Shown: piece by piece, positions 32,669 to 42,779 of the stretch
How the letters are laid out: every line of letters starts with the position of its first letter
Position numbering within the stretch: position 1 is the stretch's first letter
Origin: Poa pratensis
Lineage: Eukaryota; Streptophyta; Magnoliopsida; Poales; Poaceae
Reading direction: 5' to 3'
NCBI GenBank assembly: GCA_947311845.1
Contig: CAMZMU010000034.1
Location: 85,356,325 to 85,420,324, forward strand
Length of the DNA: 64,000 nucleotides
Notes under the pieces: generated by a model
What the model saw: only the letters and a program-made list of their open reading frames with translations
The model's database searches: none
Told to the model about the DNA's origin: nothing
Position numbers and translations under genes: made by a program

Positions 32669-33163
32669 GACGAGGTGTACCCTCATCAAATCCCATGGTT
32701 AAGGACCTAGGGTTGAGATTATGGGGAGAGAACGTGGTAGTACTGGTAGTTTCGTCGGCTGACAAGCAGAGGCAAAGATTTACCCAGGTTCAGGCCCCTC
32801 GGGTGGAGGTAAAGACCCTACTTCCTGCTTGTCTGTTATTGATCGCTGGAGATTATGTGATTACAGGGTGGCTCCGGCGAGATGACGATCTCGCAAGAGC
32901 TTTGGTGGTTCGAGTATGGCTTGGTCCCTAGATCGGCGCCCCCCCAGCCTTTAAATAGGCTGGGTCTCGGGAGTCCTTAACCGACCTAGTTTACACATAT
33001 GGAAAGTTCTAAACCGACTATGCCTATGTCTAATCTTGGAAGGTACTCCATCTTCTTGGGCCTCTTGTCTCGGGCTTCGAGTGGGCTCTTCGCTATTGGG
33101 CCTCAGTCATTACGTGCACCAGGTACCCTCATGATGGGGTACCCGAGATGTATAACCATGTCA
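32669..33163 (-). repeat. 5' LTR of the inner Tat element (right copy)
   Basis: 495 bp, nearly identical to 19742-20238. Visible differences are a 2 bp length change in the run CGCCCCTCCCAGCC/CGCCCCCCCAGCC and a T/C at the TTTAYACATATGG site. Confidence 0.95.
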
Positions 33164-33717
33164 CCGTCCCTTGATGATACTAGGCTTGCCACGACGACTA
33201 CGGGTACACGAGAGGATGACCAAGGTACAAGAGGAATGAAGCCCGACAAGATGGTGGCTTGGAAGAGGAGAAGGAAGAAGAAGGAGTTGCAGATGGCGAC
33301 ACAGCCGGTACTACCGAGCAGGGTCGGTACTACCGCCACCCCGGTACTACCGCCCCCGCCCGGTACTACTACGTTAGCCAGGGAGCTACGGGCATCGCGC
33401 CTGATCTTTCTCGGCACTACCGAGCCGGCCCGGTACTACCGGCTAGTCGGCACTACCGCGCCCCGTCCGGTACTACCGCCCCTTCGTTGCCTGCGCGCAG
33501 ATCTGGGCTTTTGACCCATGTACCCCTCTCCCACCTACCCCTTTGGGTCTAGACTATATATAGGAGTACCCTCCACCTCTAGAGGGTAGAGCTAAGATGA
33601 TGAGATAGAGTTGAGCTTAGCTCCTTTTCCACCCCTTGTGGTGTTGCCTCCTATGGAGATGAATCATGACCTCCCCTTGTGGAGATGAATCAAGGCCTCC
33701 CCTTGTGGAGAAGATCC

Positions 33718-33803
33718 TGAAAGTGCATGTGTTGCCCCATGCGTGGTTTTGGTAATTATATCGCCTATTCACCCCCCCTCTAGGCGACATCCTTGTCATT
33801 TCA
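33718..33803. mobile_element. 86 bp TG..CA mini-insertion, TSD GATCC
   Basis: The insert starts TGAAAGTGCATGTG and ends CTTGTCATTTCA, with GATCC at 33713-33717 and 33804-33808. The outer 5' LTR shows the empty site (GAGAAGATCCCTCTAGTGG at about 11142-11160). It contains CACCCCCCCTCTAGGCGACA, a string seen at LTR ends of Triticeae elements. It is far shorter than normal LTRs: either a solo LTR of a miniature (TRIM/SMART-like) family or an internally deleted solo LTR. Confidence 0.85.
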
Positions 33804-34142
33804 GATCCCTCTAGTGGATTCCAAGACCTCTTTTGGTAATTGTGATTACATGTCAATCCTTCATCTTCGGGTGACGCTATTGGATCGGTTGGATTGACCG
33901 ATATGAGAAACAATCCTAAGAGTAAGGTAGATTGGAGATTGAGAATCGGGGGCTACCCTTGGGGATTTGTTACCGGTTGATTTTGTCCGTGTTGTTTTGC
34001 TAGTTATCCCTCACTTTCCCCACGAATTCCCCTTTGTGTTCTTGTGTTCTTCGTGTTCTTCGTGATTTTTCGCGTTCTTCGTCCCTCCGCATCAAATCCT
34101 TGAAGATCGGGCAACCCTAGAGGTGCACCCTTCACCAACATT

Positions 34143-35030
34143 CATCTAACATGCTATTTGAAACATCATCTGTAGCTGTAAGTAAAATACAATTGTTGAT
34201 GTATTTTTGGCCCGAGTTCAGATTTTTCACTTTTGGTCAGGGTCAGCGCGCCAATATGTATCGTACATTGAACTTCATAGCAGATTGTTCTCCTTTTGTC
34301 ATGTGAATGATTTTTACACGGAGAATTAAATGCATGTTGCAATTCTTTAATGACCACTGTATCACTGAACTTAATAGAGATATACACGGTGTGAATACCT
34401 GGCCCATGTTTTTCTGTTGTTGAGGCATACAACTAATATCTATTTTACTATGGAATTTTATATGAGATTGTTGGTGTTTCTTGTGGGTTTTTAGATGTTC
34501 TTGACGTTTATTGGTTTCCCTCAATAATCAGTTGCACGACGGGCCTTCTCAAAGGATTTGTTGTTGTATCCTAGCATGTAATATCTATTTACCTATTTAT
34601 TGCGAGTTTCAGATAGTGTACCTCTCTGACCGACCCATTTAATATTGCAATTATTGGTGCCAAATAATAAACCTTAATCATTTGCTTTTATTTAATTGTT
34701 TATTATCTCCCCTGTGATAACGGTGGACAAATATATATCAATTCACATCTAGCACAGTGCTGCTCTTGACGAGATGGAAACGAAATGAGGAAAATTATTG
34801 TAGATGAAGAGGGATGAATTGGCTTGCTGCGCTGACTTGATGAACAAATTTAACCAAAACATTTTTGTATAATTTTTTTGGGAAATTTTAACGAATAGAA
34901 TGATTGGAACTTGCTATTAGCATTTATTTTAACAAGATTAAACGTGCATTGCACGTACACAATTACTAGTTTAGTTAGTTGGGATCAAGCCCTAGGATTT
35001 AGCAGGTAATGAGATAAATCTGGTTTTCCG
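34143..35030. other. Intergenic; possible Helitron 3' end at ~34947-34971
   Basis: Near 34947 the hairpin ACGTGCATTGCACGT is followed by ACACAATTACTAG then T. A short GC hairpin about ten bases before CTAG, with T as the next base, fits a Helitron 3' terminus. No 5' TC end was located. The rest of the stretch is AT-rich with no recognised gene. Confidence 0.35.
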
Positions 35031-35167
35031 ACGACACATGGGCTACCTTTTCTATTCATCTTGGGCCTGTCAGATTGGGCTACCTCCTCTCCGTACTCCG
35101 AGCTCCAAGAGAACCCCACCCGGTTCCGCCGGCGAGACTCCGGCCGGGAATCGCCGATCCATCCAGG

Positions 35168-38100
35168 ATGGCCGCCAACTTCTGGGCGTCGTCGCACAGG
35201 TAAGCCGCCGGCACCCACCCACCCGACCTCGACCAGATTTATTATCGCCGTTTCGTGAATTCTGAGCTGCTAATCGGGGCGAGTGTGCTCGATGATTCCG
35301 TGCGAGCAGCAAGCAGCTGCTGGACCCGGAGGAGGTGGACGTGGTGCCGGCGGCGGACCGGGAGCGGGGCATCACGCCGGTGGAGTTCCGCCTCGTCAAG
35401 ATCCACATGTCCTTCCGTGAGCACCTCCTGCGCCCTCCCTTCCTTTAAAAAAAAAATCTAGTATCCCGGCTGCGCAGATTTAAAATCATAAACTCGACGA
35501 TAAGCTCGGCCTGGAGTGATAGATGTTAATAAAGATGTGGCAACTGGCAAACAGTGGTTCGGTCTGAAGTTTGGAAACTCCACGATTTCGGTGCGGCAAC
35601 GATCTGACTTGTATGATTTGTAATGTAATTATACCCATGGGCATATTGTGCCCTGCATCTTTAGGAATGTGGTTAAAAGAAGGAAATTCCTTCCCTTAAA
35701 CTGTATGTTGTTTAGGTAGAAGTGAGGCACCCTGCGGAGGCTGTGCCTCGAACACGGGCGTGTGCTCTCCGGGCACTGCTCGGTTCTCGTGCTATGCACT
35801 TTTGTCATTATCTACCGTATCTGCTAAAACAAATTGAGAATATGTTACCATCTTTGCTCTTTTTACTAAATGGAGATACAAGTTTATAATACTTCTCCTA
35901 GAGAAGTTTTAGGTGACGCAAGCTGTGCATTGCTTATTTTCAGTAACCGACACAATGCTTGTTCTATCAGTAGCGATCTAGCATACATGTAAAAAAGAAG
36001 TAGCAATCTAGTGTCGGTGTTGATACTAAATTCAACCCCTTGCACTTGATTGATTTCAACTCCACTTGTGGCACTTGTAAGTACAGCGGTGATGATGGCT
36101 GTGCCCCGGTGTACGGGGCCTCCTAGCTTGTTTTGGTTAGAGAAGATAACAGAGATAGGGATGAACTTATTCTTTCTTTGCTTCTTGATTACTTCAATTA
36201 ACCACGTGACAGTTCACATATATAGTGACGTAGCGCCTAGGAGCATATTCTAATACAACTAACAGGAATCCCTTAGAGCATTATGTAACCTCACTGATAA
36301 GATTTTATCTTCAAATCATGCAAATCCAACTAACTAACAAACTACTCAAACAACTTGCTACCTGCTGGAACCTGGATAAGCACATGGCAGTATCTTACTT
36401 ACAGTTTATAGATATGCCTTTTGCATTAGTTCTCTTCCTTACAGAGTAAAGCATTTGATGATTTCAGATATATGGCGGTTGGCCCAGCAGGTGAAAGTTA
36501 GACAAAGGTAAGAGCCGGCGGACCCAACCGTCCCTAAACATGGGCACTTGCCCGGTCTTCCGGCCGGTCGGCGCAGCCTAATTTGCTGGCAACCTTGATC
36601 GAAAATAGTGTTATTAGCCTTTAAATTCACTGTTTGCCCGGGCTTTGAATTATTTTTGGGTCCGCATCATTGTTTCCATTTCCTGAATTGTTCCTTCGTT
36701 TATAGCTGTGTATGATATCTGTATACTTCAGTGATCAGATAAACTTTTGTGTTTTGCTTTTAGACTAGTTAGCAAACTTTCCTTCTGCAGTCATACATAG
36801 TCTTTTTTCTAAGTGTCTATCTTTGTATCTAAAGAAGTTATACATATTGATGGCTTATTACCTGAAACTTTATGCAAATGTTTTGGTGGTATATATTGTT
36901 TCCCTCATAAAGTTCTTCCTGGTAATATTTTTGTGGTGTTTGCTTGAACTTCAACACTAATATAGTGATACCAAAGCTGACTACTTTCAAGAGAAAAGTA
37001 AAAAATATCAGTACTACTCCAATCTCCTTTATCTGCATTCTTTATTAATCATAAGGTTGTTGCAGTTTATGTTATAAGACTAACTTCTAACTAATACTAT
37101 GTACTTAATATCTGCTACTGAATAGCTTACTTTTCTAACTTATGGTATGATGTTCAATCTTTCACCAGACCTATCTGGCATTAACTCATGATTGTTATTT
37201 CAGAGTCATAGCTACTGCAATCACATACTTCAGGCGTGTCTATACAAGGTATGATTCTTCATTTAGCAAGGACGCGTCGGATAGAAGAGTGCCCTCTAGC
37301 CTCTAATGTCGCTTTTCTGGATTTGACTATTTTTTTACTAGCCGGAGAAATGAAAACACGGTATTATTTTGTAGACTGTAAGTTGTTGTGCCACTAAAAA
37401 GTGGGAAGCATGTCCTTATGATGTAAGATGGTCAACGTACAGGCAATTAAGAACCATATACTGTGATTGTACATTTGTTTCTACGAGAACTTCTGTGATT
37501 CACTCAGAACTCTATAATTCACATTGCTTCATCATAACTTGGGTGATTGTAGATGTGAGGTTCTCATCAAGTTGCTTCAAGCAGAATTAATACAATGGTG
37601 CTTTAATTGGAAACCTTTGAAATTTATTTACACATAGTATTATACTTCAAGCCCCAAACTCATGTTTTTATAATTCCTGTGAACAAAAAAAATGACATGG
37701 AGATTCATATTTTAATGACTATTTCTGCATAATTCTTTGAACATTTTAAAGTTTTTTTTTCTAATGGAACTTAAGCATTCAGAACTGCGTCCGAATCTAT
37801 TTACAGAAGAGCATGACGGAGTATGATCCTCGTTTGGTAGCACCAGCTTGTTTGTATTTGGCATCAAAGGTGGAGGAAAGCACAGTGCAAGCAAGGCTTC
37901 TCGTATTTTACATCAAGAAGATGTGTGGTAGGTCTCTTGATCATTTAGATAGACCCATGTTTACCTGGAAAACTGGAAGAGTTGCACAACATGCAATAAC
38001 CATGTATTTTCGTCCCCCAAAATGTAGGTTCTGATGACAAGTACAGATTTGAAATCAAAGATATTCTTGAAATGGAAATGAAGCTCCTGGAAGCACTCGA

Positions 38101-38939
38101 CTATTATTTGGTCGTTTTCCACCCATACCGTCCTCTTTTACAGTATGACTTTGCTTCCCTGTCATCTGAATAGAAATGGCATTTTCCACTGGAATAACAC
38201 TTCATATCTTCTGGTGCTCTGGACTTTTGAATTAACTCCCCTTTGATAGATTTTACAATGGCATTGAGAGATGTGCTATTTTACAGGTTGTTGCAGGATG
38301 CTGGCATAACAGATCTGACACAGTTCGCCTGGTAAGTACCACTTCTTGAATACAATGCAGTGTCAAGTTGAGATTTGAGAACTGGATGCAACGAAACTTG
38401 TTGGCCTTTCTTATAATTTCCGTCATGGCGTACTGTTTTGCTTTTTCTGAAGGGAAGCTGTTTGTGTTTGATATACAAGAAATTTGCTTGACACTAAAGT
38501 ACAAATATAAGTGAAATACAGTTTATTATGATCTATGGCTGTACAACTAGACCCATATCTACGCTGATTAGACGCTGTTATTGCAGGGGCCTTGTCAATG
38601 ATACTTACAAGATGGATCTTATTCTCATATATCCTCCATATATGATTGCATTGGCCTGCATATACATCGCAAGTGTTCTTAAAGATAAGGACACAACCTC
38701 CTGGTTTGAAGAACTCCATGTTGACATGAACATTGTAAGTGTTTCATTGATATCTTTCCAATCATTGATGATTTTTGTATCCTCATATTAACCCACTTGC
38801 ATCCGTTTGCAATACTCAGGTTAAGAATATTTCTATGGAAATCTTGGACTTCTATGACACCTACAAGATTGATCCTAACAGGGGCCTCCAGGAGGACAAG
38901 ATCATTCCTGTGATGAACAAGTTGCCATCAAAGGCCTGA
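35168..38939 (+). CDS. CYCC1: Cyclin C (Mediator CDK8-module cyclin), one base short at exon 5
   Basis: Nine exons reconstruct the plant C-type cyclin, partner of CDK8 in the Mediator kinase module in the nucleus. Exons: 35168-35199, 35310-35416, 36468-36507, 37204-37248, 37807-37927, 38028-38142, 38287-38331, 38587-38734, 38820-38939. Start MAANFWASSH, then KIHMSF, IWRLAQQVKVRQR, the cyclin box with DPRLVAPACLYLASKVEEST and LEMEMKLLEALDYYLVVFHP, and end MNKLPSKA, all as in the rice protein. All sites are GT-AG. Total exon length is 773 bases, one short of the 774 needed for the usual 257 residues. The gap is at the exon 4/5 junction: canonical joining gives a stop four codons on. An alternative AG at 37810-37811 would restore frame with loss of two residues. 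A frame-restoring splice, a true lesion, or a sequence error are all possible. Confidence 0.9.
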
Positions 38940-39017
38940 AGCCAGATTTAACACCCATTCAGTCTGACTGCTTAACCACATGACACTTCCTTGACTGGAG
39001 TGTGCGTATGCCGCAAA

Positions 39018-39400
39018 TCTTGGACAAATTTAAGTCAAGATTTAGGGAATGCCCTGATGCACTTGGAGGGCACTGACTCAAGATACGCGGAAGTTATTTA
39101 TAATGGTTATCCCCATGGTAGGGGTAGTCTAGTGTATGTGCTTACAACAGTCTAAAACACTTGGTATTTGTAGTTTCTGTATCTTAAAATACACAAGGCG
39201 CGGAACAGTTTCAGTTTGAGTCCTGCTTGTTGAGTTGTCATTGGTTCATTCTTGAGCAGTTTGCGAAGGCACTTGGCTCCACAAAAAGAACATGCAAGGC
39301 TCCTCCTGACCATGTGGTAGCTGTCGAGCTGATTAAAACTCTGGAAATTTACCAGGCGGAGCACTTGAAAAGAACAGACCTAAAAACCGTGACAAGCAGA
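39018..39400 (+). other. Cyclin C 3' flank, later echoed at 42350-42610
   Basis: Downstream of the cyclin C stop, segments such as GAATGCCCTGATG, GGAGGGCA, CCCCATGG, GGGGTAGT and ACCAGGCGGAGCACTTG recur in the same order at 42350-42610. This is a diverged direct duplication of the gene's 3' region. Confidence 0.65.
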
Positions 39401-39619
39401 CAAGTCTATACTCTCAGTACGAAAATATAATTAGTTTTATATGTAAATGTTGATACAAAAGTACGAAAAGATTCTTAACTCCATTAGAAAAAAGAGTTCA
39501 ACTTAACACTCAAGGCTCGCCTAAGATTAAAGGAGTTACAAAAATTCGGCTGCTTTGCCCACGCGGCAAAACAAATCTCAAATAACTCCAAATTTTAGAT
39601 GAAAGCTTATTGCAAGGCA

Positions 39620-40556
39620 TCAGACGTATTGAACACCCTTGCCCTGGATCACCTCTCCAATGCGGTAAGCAGGGCTCGATTCCTCGATAATCCTGTCAGC
39701 TGCCTCCTTGCTTACCACAAGGACCATCCCGACGCCCATGTTGAACGTCCGGATCATCTCCGCGTCTTCAATTTTTCCAACCTATAAATGATGTACCAAA
39801 TAATCCAATAACTGAGCATAGGGAAAGTGAATATATTGGCTGGGAATGTCCAAGCCGAGTTTTGTGGGTTGCTAGATACATTGTGGCTAGATAGTACCTG
39901 TTGAAGCCACTTGAACACAGGTGGCACTTCCCATGATCCAGTGAAAATTTTGGCCCCGAGGTCCAGAAGGAAATACTCTAGGGATGTTATCAGTGAAGCC
40001 ACCACCGGTTATATGGGCTAGTCCTTTCACACCAGTACACCACCCTTGCTGATGATCTCAAGCACCTTTTTCATCCAACATGATTGAGTTACAACTTTGC
40101 ATATAAAAATAAAACCATGTGAAGTACGGGTCATTCGTCGGCAAGGACTAACCTGCTTAACATAGATGACAGTCGGTGTCATGAGAGTTTCACCGACAGT
40201 AGTTGTTTTGCCATCGTTTCCTGGGAACTGATCAGTCAAGGAGAGTCCACTTTTGTCCAATACTCTAGAAACAAGAATATTTTCAGCTAACATTATTCAT
40301 ACACAATTCGAGAAGAAGGAATAAAAATTTAAGGGGCAGTATTGAACTATAAATCATCAATTTCAATTTAAGACAAATTGAACTAGATAAGTGCAGTATA
40401 CCTTCTAACGAGAGAGAACCCGTTTGAGTGGACCCCACTTGAAGGAAGACCAATGAGTATATCTCCCTCCACAATGTTTTAACCGTCGATGAGCTTATCC
40501 TTGTCCACAGCACCCATGGCAAAACCAGCAAGAAACCAGGCATCTCTGCTGTCTGT
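39620..40556 (-). pseudogene. PUR5: Phosphoribosylformylglycinamidine cyclo-ligase (AIR synthase, PUR5) pseudogene, minus strand
   Basis: This enzyme makes aminoimidazole ribotide in purine synthesis in plastids and mitochondria. Four 3' exons are readable on the minus strand: about 40556-40402, 40264-40153, 40065-39898, 39781-39620. They encode [64 protein letters not shown] and the intact last exon IEDAEMIRTFNMGVGMVL to VQYV. Lesions: a deletion after MPGF, a TAA in place of a Lys codon before NIVEG, an approximately 8 bp duplication at GGVLV, and one extra base before LGAKI. The 5' two thirds are absent. It is a processed-by-truncation fragment that keeps introns, so it came from DNA, not from mRNA. 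Confidence 0.88.
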
Positions 40557-40559
40557 CAT

Positions 40560-41250
40560 AACCAATTACTCAATTGGGGATGTCTTCTTATATTAAATAT
40601 ATTGTTCATTATATAAAAATGGCATAGTCCATATGGAATGTTTGAGGAGAGTATATACCAAATTTACAATGAAATGAATAACAACAAGACGTATCTATAG
40701 GTTCGAAAAAAAACAAGAAGTATCACAGTATTTTCTGTTATTTTTTCTATGCACAATTGCACAAAAGATAAATAAAAGTACTCAAAACAGACCATTGCCG
40801 TTATACTGATGATCATATATGAGAGATAATTTAAAATGGCTCGACGAGATTCTTTATGGAGAAAAAAAAACTCAAAGAGGTCTCACCTCTCCTCCCTCCA
40901 GTTTACACCCTGATTGTTCGCATCCATCCACAATACCCTTGATAACCTTATTTCTTCTTGTTTTTACTGTATATATGGTGTATTGATGCAAAGCTTAGTT
41001 ATTGAGCTGCAATTTCTAGTCAATGCTTGGTTTTAAGATATCTGTGAATATGTATGTCAATTATATGTGATATATAATACATGATGCTTAATTTTAGACT
41101 ATTTTTTCATTACTTAAGAAAAACGCTAAATGCGTTTAGCTTCGCTATAGCTCCGCTATAGCCTTTTATAGCTTCTGTCGGACTTGCCGCTAAATAGAAT
41201 AACCCGCTATTTAAAACTTTGATTTCTCTGCTATTATCTATCTTTATGTC
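40560..41250. other. Intergenic; short CGCTATAGCTCCGCTATAG repeat
   Basis: No gene. Near 41125-41215 the sequence alternates GCTATAGC and CCGCTATAGCC followed by CGCTATTTAAAAC, a low-copy-looking degraded transposon end often seen in grasses. Not classified. Confidence 0.35.
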
Positions 41251-41279
41251 TTTGTGCTGATAAGTCGGGTTTATTTTTT

Positions 41280-41667
41280 GTTTCAGTCCATCTCAACGAA
41301 CAAAACACGACACCATCAGGCGAAGAAGAACAGGTCTTCCGTCAGTTCGCGCCTGGTCTTGGCCGAGCAGCTTGTCGACCACGGCGTACTCCATGGCGGT
41401 GCCGGGCTCTTCCTCGTTATCACGTTCCCGTCGAAACCTCGTATTCGCTAGCACACGCCACCAGTCAGGTTACGGATGTGCACGTCGTCGCCTTCTTACC
41501 CTGCAATTGCACAGGCTCGCAATCAGATCCAAATGCGTCTGACCGGCTGCGTCGTCCAACATCATGTTGGCTCTGACTCTGCGCAGGTCCTCGCTGATCG
41601 CCTCCTCCTCTCCGCCGTTGGCTAGTGGAGAAGAAAACCTGAAGATACAAAATTTGGAGGCAGCCAC
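41280..41667 (-). pseudogene. Unrecognised coding-like fragment, minus strand
   Basis: On the minus strand 41667-41470 encodes GGEEEAISEDLRRVRANMML and continues DDAAGQTHLDLIASL; another short piece around 41410-41320 encodes MEYAVVDKLLGQDQARTD. Composition is ordinary protein-like, not low-complexity, but I do not recognise the family and there is no complete gene structure. Confidence 0.35.
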
Positions 41668-41996
41668 TGGGTTTCAGAAAACTTTTTTTTAAGGGAATTT
41701 TTTGAGGGAAAACATAATCCGGCTATGACTGAACTTCAGAACAATAGTACTCCGCGCTGTCCAATAGATGCACCTGGGGACCTGGGGTGTGCCCCTGCAC
41801 CGCCACTGAACTGAGATGAGTTCACAGCTTCGTATCTCAGTGACTAAACATCAAAAATACCTGGCATGTCGTGTGGCTGGTTTATCTCTTATTTTGATAT
41901 AAGAGAAAGACCACTTGCCCCATAGGCAAGGGGGCAAATCCTAGCCGGTCACCGACCGCCACCCTCCCCACTATCTCAAGGCTGTGTGTCGCCGAT

Positions 41997-42029
<33 letters not shown>
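41997..42029 (+). repeat. Uninterrupted run of 33 G
   Basis: A perfect G homopolymer of 33 bases followed by TTGGTGGTGG. Its true length is uncertain in any assembly. Confidence 0.95.
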
Positions 42030-42031
<2 letters not shown>

Positions 42032-42349
42032 GGTGGTGGAAGGGCTTCTCCGTGTCTTCTGTTGCGTTAGCAGCGCGGTAAGTAAGGGGGGCTGCATCTC
42101 CTGGGGTTGGACCATAGTGGGAGGCGCGGCGGTGGAATGGTGTTCCGGTGATGCAGGAGGGTGGGGGCGCGGAGGTGCCCATGCTTCTCTCGTGGCGGCA
42201 AATCAATCCTTCTATTTTCATCTACCTGAAACGGGAGAAGTCTAATTCCTGAGATTACTGCCAAAAAGAGGCTCTTGTTGAACAATCCCTATGTAAATAG
42301 CTAACCTAGCTAAAGAAGGCAAATTTGTTTGGCCTCTATGGTTTGAACA

Positions 42350-42610
42350 AGAGGCCTGGACACATTCAAAGGCAAGATTGGGGAAATGCCCTGATGGACG
42401 TGGAGGGCATCAACTTGATTGACGTTAACTAATTTCATGAGGGCGATCCCTATGGGTGGGGCCGTGGGGGTAGTTTAGTTTATGTGATCGAAAGCTCGGC
42501 AGTCGGTGACCCCTCAACAGACTCCAGAGGACGAGCTCACCTTTTCAGCCATGCCGGCTGGTTAAAACTATATCAAACATACCAGGCGGAGCACTTGTAA
42601 ATAACACATA
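42350..42610 (+). repeat. Diverged copy of the cyclin C 3' flank
   Basis: Matches 39018-39400 in order: GGAAATGCCCTGATGGACG, GTGGAGGGCATCAAC, GATCCCTATGGGTGGGG, GGGGGTAGTTTAGTTTATGTG, then ACCAGGCGGAGCACTTG. Identity looks roughly 70 percent by eye. No coding part of cyclin C was seen upstream of it. Confidence 0.6.
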
Positions 42611-42779
42611 GATAGAGTACTAAAGATGTTATCCACTGTTATTATTTCAGCTTCAAACGAATCCCAGTTACATAGATCAACCATCTAATACATACACCAG
42701 TCAATTTAACCAATTGTTCATCTAAGCATTTGCTACTAGTTTTTCGGCAATAGGACATCTAGGTGAGGGTACACTTCAG

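Larger units (their letters stand above)
19737..33168 (-). mobile_element. Complete Tat-lineage Ty3/gypsy element, minus strand, TSD CCGTC
   Basis: LTRs at 19742-20238 and 32669-33163 differ by only a few bases over about 496 bp. The flanks carry CCGTC at 19737-19741 and 33164-33168, and the empty site CCTCCGTCCCTTGATG is present in the outer 5' LTR at 8841-8856. Order on the minus strand: 5' LTR, GGCGCC-type primer site, gag, protease, reverse transcriptase, RNase H, a second archaeal-type RNase H, integrase, a long 3' region with an antisense gene, polypurine tract, 3' LTR. The dual RNase H and the antisense ORF are known hallmarks of the Tat lineage. Two breaks in pol are described separately. 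Nearly identical LTRs indicate recent insertion. Confidence 0.95.
19601..34137 (+). repeat. 3' LTR of the outer element (interrupted twice)
   Basis: The native LTR is 19601-19741, 33169-33717 and 33809-34137, about 1,019 bp. The inner Tat element and an 86 bp TG..CA element account for the rest. Both junctions can be checked against the uninterrupted sequence in the 5' LTR. Confidence 0.9.
8703..34142 (+). mobile_element. Outer non-autonomous LTR retrotransposon with nested insertions
   Basis: The 5' LTR begins TGATGTAGCCC at 8708 and the 3' LTR ends CCCTTCACCA at 34137. The flanks carry the exact 5 bp duplication ACATT (8703-8707 and 34138-34142). A primer-binding site follows the 5' LTR and a G-rich polypurine tract precedes the 3' LTR. 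The internal region encodes a degenerate gag-like protein with zinc knuckles and a repetitive downstream ORF, but no protease, reverse transcriptase, RNase H or integrase is recognisable. It therefore looks like a large non-autonomous (LARD-type) element. Four insertions inside the LTRs and two in the internal region account for most of its 25 kb span. Confidence 0.9.

Noticed and set aside
32451..32765. Gag start at the first Met of the long frame (32765).
   Set aside because: That Met lies inside the LTR and the frame then crosses the primer-binding site, so it is not part of a normal genomic RNA start. The Met at 32450 is the first after the primer site.
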